DNA of 64,000 bases from Saccharothrix carnea. GTDB taxonomy: Bacteria > Actinomycetota > Actinomycetes > Mycobacteriales > Pseudonocardiaceae. Location: assembly GCF_003014735.1 (NCBI RefSeq), contig NZ_PYAX01000007.1, positions 488,425 to 552,424 on the forward strand, read 5' to 3'. Shown in pieces: positions 17,566-24,973 of this stretch. The position numbers were made by a program, and so were the translations under genes. The notes beneath the pieces are model-generated. The model was not told the origin of the DNA and did not search any database. It was given only the letters and a program-made list of their open reading frames with translations. Within the stretch, counting starts at the first letter, position 1. Each line of letters opens with the position of its first letter.

Positions 17566-18731
17566 GCGGTCTCCTCATCGAACAACGACCAGCTGGGCAC
17601 GTCCGGCACGACCACCGGCTCCACTTCGCGTTCCGGGTCGCCGTCCGGCGACGGCAGCCACCGGTGCGCCGCGGCGCCGAGCAGCCACTCCCCCTCGGAG
17701 TGCACCGCCAACCCCATGCGGCGCAGCAGTTCCAGCACCTCGGCGACCAGCCGGTCCAGGTCGTCGGTGAACTGCTTGGACCACGCGGTCGGGTAGTCCT
17801 CGACCAACCGCGAGCACACCTCGCGCAACTGAGCCGGCATCACGACGTGCCGCCCATCGGAGGGACGCGGGTCGGACTCCAGCAACTCGGGCAGCGCCAG
17901 CAGCGCGATCCGCGCCACCGTGGACGTGCCGGGGAAGTACAGGTCGGTCAGGTAGTCCTCGGGGTCGGCCGCGAGCACGCCCTCGACCCGGCACTCGGTG
18001 TGCAGGCCGAAGCACGTCTCCAGCAGCGCGGACTCCTTGCGCTGGTTGCGCCGCAACCACTCGGCCTGCTCGGCCGGCAGGTCCGCGTACAGCACGACGG
18101 GGTTCTCCACCAGCTTGCGCCGCACCGCGTGCTCGACACCGCGCGGACCGGGCCGGGCGGCCAGCTCGACCAGCCGTTCGGGCGACGACGCCTCCGCCAC
18201 CGGCCCGGTGAACAACTGGCCGAGCAGGTCGGTGTCGATGGTGATCAACGCCTCGGTGTGCACGTCCACCGTGCCCTCGGTCTCGTGCAACACGCCCAAC
18301 GACACCAGGTGCCGCAACGCCGCCGTCAACGCCCGCCGGTCGGCCACGTCGTCCACGACGGTCAACCCGGCCTCCACCGCCGCCGCACGGATGTCCGCGA
18401 CCAGCCGCGACAGCAACGTCTGCCGCCCGATCCCGGTCAGCACCGCCGCCGTCAGCGCCACGTACGCGTACCCGCGCGGCGACATGCCGAGCACGCCGCG
18501 CGAGTCGTCGGGGCCCGGCCCGGCCTTGTAGAGCCGCGCGAACCGCCGTTCCACCACGAGCCGGTAGCCCAGCAGCCGGGCGAACAGGTCCTGCAACGCC
18601 GCGCGGTGCCGGTGGACCAGCGCGACCAGCTCGCCGTCCGGTCCGTCCGCGCGCAGCAACGGCCGCCGCAGCAGCGTGCGGGCGCAGCGCACCACGTTCG
18701 CCGCGTCGATCTCGGAGAGGTCGTCGAACAT
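17562..18731 (-). CDS. jetB: JetB-like MukE/kleisin-partner subunit of Wadjet type III (TIGR02678)
   Basis: The 389-aa product is all-helical/winged-helix in character, starting MFDDLSEIDAANVVRCARTLLRRPLL. Typical segments are the DLFARLLGYRLVVERRFARLYK region and the PRGYAYVALTAAVLTG helix. The family forms the MukE-like accessory subunit that bridges the SMC heads and the kleisin. It overlaps jetA (TGATG) and jetC (GTGA), so subunit stoichiometry is probably set by coupled translation. Identification comes from recall of TIGR02678 features and from its partners. Confidence 0.85.
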   Translation of the reverse strand: MFDDLSEIDAANVVRCARTLLRRPLLRADGPDGELVALVHRHRAALQDLFARLLGYRLVVERRFARLYKAGPGPDDSRGVLGMSPRGYAYVALTAAVLTGIGRQTLLSRLVADIRAAAVEAGLTVVDDVADRRALTAALRHLVSLGVLHETEGTVDVHTEALITIDTDLLGQLFTGPVAEASSPERLVELAARPGPRGVEHAVRRKLVENPVVLYADLPAEQAEWLRRNQRKESALLETCFGLHTECRVEGVLAADPEDYLTDLYFPGTSTVARIALLALPELLESDPRPSDGRHVVMPAQLREVCSRLVEDYPTAWSKQFTDDLDRLVAEVLELLRRMGLAVHSEGEWLLGAAAHRWLPSPDGDPEREVEPVVVPDVPSWSLFDEETA

Positions 18732-20212
18732 CAGTCGAGCACCAACGTCGAGTCGTGCAGCGTCAACGTCCCCGCCGCGGACCGGATCCGCGTGGAACGA
18801 CCGGCCGCGTGCGCCACCGTCACGCGCAGTCCCCGCACGGGGTCGGTCGCCGAACCGGAGTCGTCCGCCGTGTCCCGCTGCGCCATCGCCAACGTCAGCA
18901 GCTCGCACAGCACCCCGAGCGCTTCACCGGACAACGTCGTCTCGGCCAACCGGGGCGCCGCCGCCGCCAGCTCCGCCACCGACGCGGCCCGCCGTTCGTC
19001 GGCCTCCCGCGCCTCGGCCAGCAGCGACTGCTCGGTCATCGGGTCGTCCAGGATCCGCGACGTCCGCCCGCGCGCACCCCGGTCGCCGCGGCTGCGCACG
19101 CTCACCTGCACGTCGACCACCGGCCCGTCCCGCCACGTTGTGCGCTCGTTGTCGCTGTCGTGCTCGGGCGCCGGTGACACGTGCCGCGCCGAGTACAGCC
19201 CGAACGCCGCCGCGTACAGCTCGTGCGCCTGCTCACGCGTGCCCGAGTCGAACCACCCGGCCAGCTTCAGCAGCTCGGCCCGCCTGCTCGGCAGCAGCCC
19301 GCCACCGGACGTCGCCCGCTTCACGCTCGCCAGCAGCGACCCGATCGCGCGCGCCGTCGCCTCGCGCAGCGCCGTCACCTGGCTCGGCCGCCCAGGGCGG
19401 TCCACGAACCAGTCGGTCAGCTCCTGCCAGTCCTCCGCCGACCGTCCCCGGGCGCGTTCGACCTGGTCACCGAGGTCGGCCCGGCCCAGCAGGCGCAGCA
19501 GCTCCGACCGCGCCGAGTTCACCCGGGCCAGGGCGTCGGCGATGGCCGGGGTGTGCCGCAGCACGTCCTCCACGACCATCTGGATGTACTCGACCAGCAG
19601 GTTGCGGAACCCGGAGATCTCCTCGGCCGCCAGGTGGTGCCGCGTCACGACCTGCCCGAGGTAGGCGTAGAAGTCGCGCACGGTCGCGGCCAGCTCGGCG
19701 TGCTGCAGGAACAGCGTGGTGACCTGCTCGGCCAGCACCTCGCGGGTGCGGGGCGCGCCACTGATCAACGCCTCCGACAGCGACCGGCCCAGCCGGTCCA
19801 GGCCGCGCTCCACGGCGGGCAGCAGCTCCCGCGACACCTCACGGGCACCCTCGGGCACGCGCAGCAGCTCGTCCACGTCCCGCTGCACCCGGACTGCGAG
19901 CTTGCTGACCTGGTAGCGGACGCTGCCGTGCTGGAACTCGGCGATGCTCGACGCCACCACCTCGCGCCTGCCCTGCACCAGGTTGCCCCACTCGACCAGC
20001 TGCCGGAGCCGGTTGACCACGTTCTCGATGCGCGACTCGCCCGGCTCGACCCGGCCCTCCCGCTCGGCGCCCGCCAACGCGCCCGCGACCTCGCCCGCGG
20101 ACAGGTCGGCCAGCAGCGTCGACGTGAACAGCCGCATGATCGCCAGGTAGGTGCGCTGGTGATCACGGGCGTCCAGGTACGCGTAGAGCTTGAGGCGGCC
20201 GGCTGGTTCCAC
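18731..20212 (-). CDS. jetA: JetA-like kleisin subunit of Wadjet type III (TIGR02677)
   Basis: The 493-aa product begins with a winged-helix region (RLKLYAYLDARDHQRTYLAIMRLFTSTL), followed by long helices with the VEWGNLVQGRREVVASSIAEF and FRNLLVEYIQMVVEDVLRHTPAI segments seen in TIGR02677. It is the MukF-like kleisin of the complex and the first gene of the operon. I chose the GTG at 20212. TAGGGT lies 8 bases upstream, so the operon is probably transcribed leaderless from the 51-base gap shared with cobD. Confidence 0.86.
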   Translation of the reverse strand: MEPAGRLKLYAYLDARDHQRTYLAIMRLFTSTLLADLSAGEVAGALAGAEREGRVEPGESRIENVVNRLRQLVEWGNLVQGRREVVASSIAEFQHGSVRYQVSKLAVRVQRDVDELLRVPEGAREVSRELLPAVERGLDRLGRSLSEALISGAPRTREVLAEQVTTLFLQHAELAATVRDFYAYLGQVVTRHHLAAEEISGFRNLLVEYIQMVVEDVLRHTPAIADALARVNSARSELLRLLGRADLGDQVERARGRSAEDWQELTDWFVDRPGRPSQVTALREATARAIGSLLASVKRATSGGGLLPSRRAELLKLAGWFDSGTREQAHELYAAAFGLYSARHVSPAPEHDSDNERTTWRDGPVVDVQVSVRSRGDRGARGRTSRILDDPMTEQSLLAEAREADERRAASVAELAAAAPRLAETTLSGEALGVLCELLTLAMAQRDTADDSGSATDPVRGLRVTVAHAAGRSTRIRSAAGTLTLHDSTLVLD

Positions 20213-20263
20213 GGTGCGCCACCCTAATGCGGCGGTCCGACACGTGCGGGCTACCGTGCCCGT
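20213..20263. promoter_or_regulatory. Compact divergent promoter of jetABC and cobD
   Basis: The gap is 51 bases. On the minus strand TAGGGT (20226-20221) lies 8 bases before the jetA GTG. On the plus strand TACCGT (20252-20257) lies 6 bases before the cobD GTG. Both fit -10 elements of leaderless transcripts. The two polymerase footprints overlap, so the promoters may compete. Confidence 0.6.
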
Positions 20264-21238
20264 GTGAGTCTGGGGCGCGCGGTGGGGTTGGTGCTGGGCG
20301 TGGCCGCTGACGCGGTGTTCGGCGACCCCAAGAGGTATCACCCGGTAGCGGGATTCGGCCGTGCGGCGGCGGCACTGGAGCGCAGGCTGTACCGCGACCA
20401 CCAGGTGGGCGGTGCGGCGCACACGGCGGTGCTCGTCGGCGGCACGGTCCTGGCCGGGGTGGCGGTGGAGCGGCTCGGCAAGCGCAGCCCGGTGTTCCAG
20501 GCGCTGACCACGGCCGCGGCCACGTGGGTCGTGCTCGGCGGGTCGTCGTTGGCCGACGAGGGCACCGCGATGGGCCGGGAGCTGGACGGCGGCGACCTCG
20601 AAGCGGCGCGCAATCGTTTGCCCAACCTGTGCGGGCGCGAACCGCGGAAGCTGGACACGATGGGCCTGGCGAAGGCGACCGTCGAGTCCGTGGCGGAGAA
20701 CACGTCCGACGCCGTGGTGGCGCCCCTGTTCTGGGGCGCGGTCGCGGGCGTGCCCGGCCTGCTCGGCTACCGCGCGGCGAACACCCTCGACGCCATGGTC
20801 GGCCACCGCAACGAGCGGTACCGGCGGTTCGGCTGGGCCGCGGCCCGGCTGGACGACGTGGCGAACCTGCTGCCGTCACGGCTGGCCGCGCTGCTCACGA
20901 CGGCCGGCGCACCGGTGGTCGGCGGGTCGGCGGGCGAGGCGTGGCGGACGTGGCGGCGGGACGCGGCGGCGCACCCCAGCCCCAACGCCGGTCAGGTCGA
21001 GGCGGCGTTCGCGGGCGCGTTGGAGGTCCGGCTGGGCGGCCGCACGGTGTACGCGCACGGCGCGGAGGACCGGCCGGTGCTCGGGCACGGCCGCAACCCC
21101 GACGCCGGTCACGTCACGCGGGCCGTGGAGCTGTCGCGGGTGGTCGGCGCGTCGGCGGCGGCCGTGACCGCCGTCATCGCGCTCGCGCGGCCCGGTCTTC
21201 GTCTTCGGCGAGTTGTTCGGCGACGGACTTCCGCCTGA
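20264..21238 (+). CDS. cobD: Adenosylcobinamide-phosphate synthase CobD/CbiB
   Basis: The 324-aa integral membrane enzyme joins (R)-1-amino-2-propanol phosphate to adenosylcobyric acid in cobalamin synthesis. Hallmarks are GDPKRYHPVAGFGR near the start, the KATVESVAENTSDAVVAPLFWG segment, and LDAMVGHRNERYRRFGWAAARLDDVANLLPSR. The substrate arm would come from CobC encoded at 26004. Its 3' end overlaps the convergent SURF1 gene by 65 bases. Confidence 0.93.
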   Translation: MSLGRAVGLVLGVAADAVFGDPKRYHPVAGFGRAAAALERRLYRDHQVGGAAHTAVLVGGTVLAGVAVERLGKRSPVFQALTTAAATWVVLGGSSLADEGTAMGRELDGGDLEAARNRLPNLCGREPRKLDTMGLAKATVESVAENTSDAVVAPLFWGAVAGVPGLLGYRAANTLDAMVGHRNERYRRFGWAAARLDDVANLLPSRLAALLTTAGAPVVGGSAGEAWRTWRRDAAAHPSPNAGQVEAAFAGALEVRLGGRTVYAHGAEDRPVLGHGRNPDAGHVTRAVELSRVVGASAAAVTAVIALARPGLRLRRVVRRRTSA

Positions 21239-21983
21239 CCTTCGCGGTGCCCGCGTCTTCCCGCAGCGCACCGCCGGGGCGGATCTCGCGCACGGTGAAG
21301 TACAGCCAGCCGCCCAGCGCCATCGCGCCGAACGCGATCCACTGCAACGCGTAGGAGAAGAACGGGCCCGCGTCGAGCTTCGGCAGCGGCAGGGCCTCCG
21401 CCACGCCGGGCTGGCCCTCGGTGAGCTGGAAGTAACCCGGTCGCAGGTCGAGCCCGGCGGCCCGGCCCACCACGGCGGCGTTCACCGAGTACACCTGCCG
21501 GTGCTCGTCCTCCTGGAACGCGTCCCGGTTGTCCGACTCGTCCCGGCGGGCCAGCGCGACCAGCGTCACGTCACCGGTCGGCACGGGCTTGAGGTCGGGC
21601 ACCTTGATGCCGTTGACCGGTCGCACGTAACCCCGGTCGACCAGCACGGTCGGCCCATTGGCCAGCCGGAACGGCGTCAGCACCTCGAACGCCGCCTCAC
21701 CCTGCACGGTCCGCAGCCGCGCCACCGCCTGCCCGTCCGGCAGGTAGCGGCCGGTCAGCGTGACGCGTCGCCACTCGACCTCGGCGTTGGGCCGGTCGAG
21801 GAGCGTCGTCACCGGCACCGGGTCGGTCCGCAGGGACGAGGTGACCGCGTCGTTCTGCGCGTCGCGCTCGGTGTCGCGGTCGAACTGCCAGGGCGCGAGC
21901 AGCGTGAAGCACGCGCCCGCGAACACCCAGACGGCCAGCGTCAACGCCAGCCAGCCGGGCTGCAACAGGAACCTCAACCGCAC
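21174..21983 (-). CDS. SURF1-family cytochrome oxidase assembly protein
   Basis: The 269-aa product has an N-terminal TM helix (PGWLALTLAVWVFAGACFTLLAPWQFDRD), a beta-barrel domain outside the membrane with VTLTGRYLPDG and LVDRGYVRP, and a second TM helix (YALQWIAFGAMALGGWLYF) near the C-terminus, which is the SURF1 layout. It is thought to help insert heme into cytochrome c oxidase. The start is GTG. A charged C-terminal tail of about 35 residues is encoded opposite the end of cobD. Confidence 0.9.
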   Translation of the reverse strand: MRLRFLLQPGWLALTLAVWVFAGACFTLLAPWQFDRDTERDAQNDAVTSSLRTDPVPVTTLLDRPNAEVEWRRVTLTGRYLPDGQAVARLRTVQGEAAFEVLTPFRLANGPTVLVDRGYVRPVNGIKVPDLKPVPTGDVTLVALARRDESDNRDAFQEDEHRQVYSVNAAVVGRAAGLDLRPGYFQLTEGQPGVAEALPLPKLDAGPFFSYALQWIAFGAMALGGWLYFTVREIRPGGALREDAGTAKVRRKSVAEQLAEDEDRAARAR

Positions 21984-21999
21984 GTGACCACGGTAAGCC

Positions 22000-22575
22000 C
22001 TAGGCCGTTGTGACCTGCACCCGGTCGAAGCGGGCGGTGAAGCCGGGGCCGGTGGGCGCGGCCACCATCACGCCGACCATCGTCTCCGCCGCGGGCGGGA
22101 AGTACGCCAGCCGCAGCAGGGTCGTCGGCTCGGTGTCGCCCACGCCGTAGCGGACGGTCACCGCGTCGCCCTCGCGCACCGCGGCGATCGTGACGCGGCC
22201 GACGCGCCCGGCCGGCACCACGGACCAGTCGGAGAAGTCCCTGGTCACGACCGTGCTGACCTGGAACTCGTCGTCCACGAGCTCGACACCGGCCTTGATC
22301 CAGTTGCGGTCGTCGAGCCAGAGCGCGATGCCGGCCTGGTCGTACTGGGCGGCGTAGTCCGCGGTGAAGGAGGCGGCGATGGTGAAGTCGCCGGTCAGCG
22401 GCACCCCGAGCACGTGGCCGCTGTCGCGGTCGTAGCCGTAGTGGGTGGTGCGCCAGAAGTCGGTCTCCGGGTCGCTGGTGACGGTCAGGCCGTCTTCAGT
22501 GGTCCAGGTGCGCGGCTCGTTGAGCCACCGCCAGTCGTCGCGGTCGAACGCCGTGATGCCGGTCGTGATCCCCAT
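22000..22575 (-). CDS. DUF1349 domain protein, concanavalin-like fold
   Basis: The 191-aa product is a single DUF1349 domain (the yeast regulation-of-enolase-1 family). Supporting motifs are WRWLNEPRTWTTEDGLTV, the DFWRTTHYGY loop, and QYDQAGIALWLDDRNWIKAGVEL, with a beta-rich C-terminus (AYFPPAAETMVGVMVAAPTG). It probably binds a carbohydrate or similar ligand in the cytoplasm. No catalytic residues can be assigned. It follows the fructosamine kinase gene by 4 bases and is likely co-transcribed. Confidence 0.85.
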   Translation of the reverse strand: MGITTGITAFDRDDWRWLNEPRTWTTEDGLTVTSDPETDFWRTTHYGYDRDSGHVLGVPLTGDFTIAASFTADYAAQYDQAGIALWLDDRNWIKAGVELVDDEFQVSTVVTRDFSDWSVVPAGRVGRVTIAAVREGDAVTVRYGVGDTEPTTLLRLAYFPPAAETMVGVMVAAPTGPGFTARFDRVQVTTA

Positions 22576-22579
22576 GCGG

Positions 22580-23488
22580 TCATGATGGCAGCGAACGGGC
22601 CGCCGACAAGGCCTGTTGGGCGTAGCCGCGGCCGAACAGCACGGCGTGCACGAGCAGCGGGAACAGCTGGTGCAGCGGTAGGCGGTCACGCCACCCGTCC
22701 GCGAGTGGTGCGGCCTCGTGGTAGGCGGCGAGGACGCGGTCCAGGTGGGGGCAGCCGAACAGGGCGAGCATGGCCAGGTCGGTCTCCCGGTGGCCGCCGT
22801 GCGCGGCCGGGTCGATGAGCCACGCGCGACCGTCCGCGGCCCAGTGCACGTTGCCGCTCCACAGGTCGCCGTGCAGGCGGGCGGGCGGTTCGTCCGGGGC
22901 CTGGACCCGGACGTCCTCGATGGTGCGGGCTTCGGCCGGGGTCAGCGTGCCCGCGTCGAGGGCGAGCTTGGTGTAGGGGGCGATCCGGTGTTCGGTGAAC
23001 CACTCGGCCCAGTTGTGGTTTCCGGATGGGGTGTTGCGCATCGGTGCGAGGCCGATCGAGGCGTCGGTCGGGCCGCCCGGGGGTGGGGCGCCGAAGGCCG
23101 GTGCGCCGGAGGCGTGGAGGGCCGCCAACCGGCGGCCGAACTCCTCGGCGGCGGTGGGGGTCGGGTGGCCCGGTTCGATCCGGTCCATCACCAGCCAGGG
23201 GCCGGCGTGGTGGCGGAGGCGGGGGAGGGGTGGGGCTGCTTCGGCGGTGGCCAGCCAGGTGAGGGAGGTCGCTTCGGCCAGGGCGGCGTTCGGGGTGTCG
23301 TGTCGTTTGACGACTGCTTGGGTGCCGTCTGGTAGGTGGGCTTCCCAGACGGTGCCGCCGAGGGGGCGGAGGGAGGTTGGTGGCAGGCCGGTCAGCTGCT
23401 CGGTCGCGGCTTGTGCGGATTGCGCGGTCTGTGCGGCTTCTGCGGCGTGCGTGGTCTGGGCGGCGTGCGTGGGGCCGCGGTTGTCCAC
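22580..23488 (-). CDS. Fructosamine kinase family protein
   Basis: The 302-aa product has the aminoglycoside-phosphotransferase/kinase fold: a nucleotide-binding N-lobe (GGTVWEAHLPDGTQAVVKRH), then the catalytic HGDLWSGNVHW loop and the metal-binding LIDPAAHGGHRETDLAM segment. Characterised members phosphorylate ketosamines for protein deglycation. An Ala/Gln/Thr-rich N-terminal extension precedes the fold. I chose the GTG at 23488 because GGGAG sits 5 bases before it; another in-frame GTG is at 23518. Confidence 0.9.
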   Translation of the reverse strand: MDNRGPTHAAQTTHAAEAAQTAQSAQAATEQLTGLPPTSLRPLGGTVWEAHLPDGTQAVVKRHDTPNAALAEATSLTWLATAEAAPPLPRLRHHAGPWLVMDRIEPGHPTPTAAEEFGRRLAALHASGAPAFGAPPPGGPTDASIGLAPMRNTPSGNHNWAEWFTEHRIAPYTKLALDAGTLTPAEARTIEDVRVQAPDEPPARLHGDLWSGNVHWAADGRAWLIDPAAHGGHRETDLAMLALFGCPHLDRVLAAYHEAAPLADGWRDRLPLHQLFPLLVHAVLFGRGYAQQALSAARSLPS

Positions 23489-23519
23489 AGGCGCTCCCTT
23501 GGTTCGGCGGTTGTCCACA
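23481..23519. other. Two DnaA-box-like 9-mers, 30 bp apart
   Basis: TTGTCCACA occurs at 23481-23489 and 23511-23519, each inside GCGGTTGTCCACAGG. This 9-mer matches the DnaA box favoured by Streptomyces DnaA. The copies also encode the repeated VDNR at the start of the kinase gene, so they may be a coding coincidence. Confidence 0.4.
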
Positions 23520-23633
23520 GGTGGGGGGCGCTTCCCAAGCCGTCTGGGTCGGGCGGCAGGTGTGGAGTGCGGGTGCGGGGAGGCGCCGGTGTGTCGAGGG
23601 GGAGGGAGGTGCGGTGGGGTCCCGGAGAGTGGT

Positions 23634-23649
23634 TCGAACAGGGGTTCGG
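23634..23649. promoter_or_regulatory. LexA-like box, one mismatch
   Basis: TCGAAC-AGGG-GTTCGG differs from the consensus only in the last base. It lies in the 205-base gap between the fructosamine kinase start and the PTPase stop. A short frame starts right after it, as at 6387. Weaker than the two exact boxes. Confidence 0.35.
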
Positions 23650-23693
23650 TGATGAAGCTCGCGTGGGGCGGGCGAGGGCTCGGGGGGTGGGGG

Positions 23694-24155
23694 TCAGAGG
23701 TGTTCGCGGACCCAGGCCAGTAGGCCGGGGACGGCGGCCTCGACCATTTCCACCACGAGGTCGAAGCCGGGTTTGTCGCCGTAGTAGGGGTCGGGGACGT
23801 CGGTGCCGTCGGCGTTCGGGTCGAACGAGCGCAGCAGGCGGACCCGTTCCGGGTTGGCGACCATTCGCCGCAGTGCTCGGGCGTGGCCCGAGTCCAGTGC
23901 CACCAGCAGGTCGGCGTCCAGGTGGTTCTCGTCGACCTGGGCGGCGACGTGGTCGGTCGGGTAGCCGTTGTCCGCCAACGACTTCGCGGCGCGCGGGTCG
24001 GCCGGGTCGCCCACGTGCCAGCCGCCGGTGCCCGCGCTGGTCACCTCGACCAGGTCACCCAGGCCGGCCCGGTGCAGGTGCTCCCGGAATATGATCGCGG
24101 CCACCGGGGAGCGGCAGATGTTGCCGGTGCAGATGAACGAGACGGTCAGCGCCAC
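23694..24155 (-). CDS. Low-molecular-weight protein-tyrosine phosphatase
   Basis: The 153-aa product has the P-loop CTGNICRS near residue 9 (nucleophile Cys, Arg of the phosphate loop) and the general-acid loop DVPDPYYG near residue 120. These are the complete catalytic set of the family. In mycobacteria the equivalent PtpA gene also lies near a SURF1-type gene and cobD. GTG start. It is read divergently from the next hypothetical gene. Confidence 0.94.
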   Translation of the reverse strand: MALTVSFICTGNICRSPVAAIIFREHLHRAGLGDLVEVTSAGTGGWHVGDPADPRAAKSLADNGYPTDHVAAQVDENHLDADLLVALDSGHARALRRMVANPERVRLLRSFDPNADGTDVPDPYYGDKPGFDLVVEMVEAAVPGLLAWVREHL

Positions 24156-24215
24156 GGCGGGTCAGTCTGCCAGGTCCGGGCGCTCGGAGGGCCGTTCGCG
24201 GTGGGGGTCGGAGCG

Positions 24216-24677
24216 ATGTCCGTGGTGTGGGTCGTTGTGCTGCTCGTGGTCTTGGTGGTCGTCGGGGTGGTGGTGCGCCGCCGGTCGTGGCCGGAGACGC
24301 CCGCGTTCGCCCGACCACGGCCCGTGACATCGCCTGGTGGGCTGGCTCCCGACCCGAACGCCGGATTCTTCACGCACCGCCGTTTCCTGTTCCGAAAAAG
24401 GCATTTCTTCGTCGGCACGGGGTGCCCGCCGGTGCCGGTCGCTGATTTCTCGTCACTCGACGTGTTGCGTCGGGAACAGCCTGTGCGCATTGCCCGGTAC
24501 GGCATTCGGGTGTGGTGGTGGTTCGGGGAGGATTTCTACCGTGAGGCGGTCGGCTTGGGTGCCGACGACGTGCGAGCATGGGTGCGGGAGCGGGATCGGA
24601 AGCGGTTGGCCCGGCAGGACCGGGCCCGGCTGCTGTCAGCGGCGGAAGAGAGTCTGCGAAAGCGTGATAGCGAGTAA
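24216..24677 (+). CDS. Hypothetical single-pass membrane protein
   Basis: The 153-aa product has an N-terminal TM helix (VVWVVVLLVVLVVVGVVV, residues 3-20), then a basic cytoplasmic domain with aromatic clusters (HRRFLFRKRHFFVG, RVWWWFGEDFY) and a highly charged C-terminal helix (WVRERDRKRLARQDRARLL). It probably sits at the membrane facing inward. No family is recognised. The start could instead be the GTG at 24201. Third-position GC is high, which supports coding. Confidence 0.65.
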   Translation: MSVVWVVVLLVVLVVVGVVVRRRSWPETPAFARPRPVTSPGGLAPDPNAGFFTHRRFLFRKRHFFVGTGCPPVPVADFSSLDVLRREQPVRIARYGIRVWWWFGEDFYREAVGLGADDVRAWVRERDRKRLARQDRARLLSAAEESLRKRDSE

Positions 24678-24816
24678 CGAGCTGGCCCGCGATTCCGACG
24701 CCAATGGTGTGGGGAATGTGTCGGGAAGGAATGTGAATGACGCGCACAAGCGGCGGGCGGCGGGTTCGTCCGTCCAATTCGGAGCCGTCGACGCGGAGAC
24801 CGGGCGGCGAGCGGTC

Positions 24817-24927
24817 ATGACGGAGCCGCCGCTGTGCCGTGCCGGGAGGTGCGAGGTGCCCTCGGTCGCGCACTTGGTGCTGAGCCTCGCGCTGGTGTTC
24901 TTCGCGGTCGCGGTCTCGATGCTCTGA
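24817..24927 (+). CDS. Possible small membrane peptide
   Basis: This is a 36-codon frame ending in a hydrophobic helix (VAHLVLSLALVFFAVAVSML). An internal GTG at 24856, preceded by a good GGGAGG site, would give 23 residues. It lies between the hypothetical membrane protein and the polyprenyl synthase. Only the helix and the ribosome site support it. Confidence 0.35.
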   Translation: MTEPPLCRAGRCEVPSVAHLVLSLALVFFAVAVSML

Positions 24928-24973
24928 CGGTCGTCTCAGCGGGCTCTCAGGTCGGGCGTTGGACGATCACCGT

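Noticed and set aside
20213..20263. Cobalamin riboswitch before cobD
   Set aside because: Only 51 bases separate cobD from jetA, and a -10 hexamer sits 6 bases before the start, leaving no room for a riboswitch.
24739..24820. 27-codon frame ending in an ATGA overlap with the small membrane peptide
   Set aside because: A GGAAGGAA ribosome-like site precedes it, but the peptide is Arg/Ser-rich and its third positions do not look coding.
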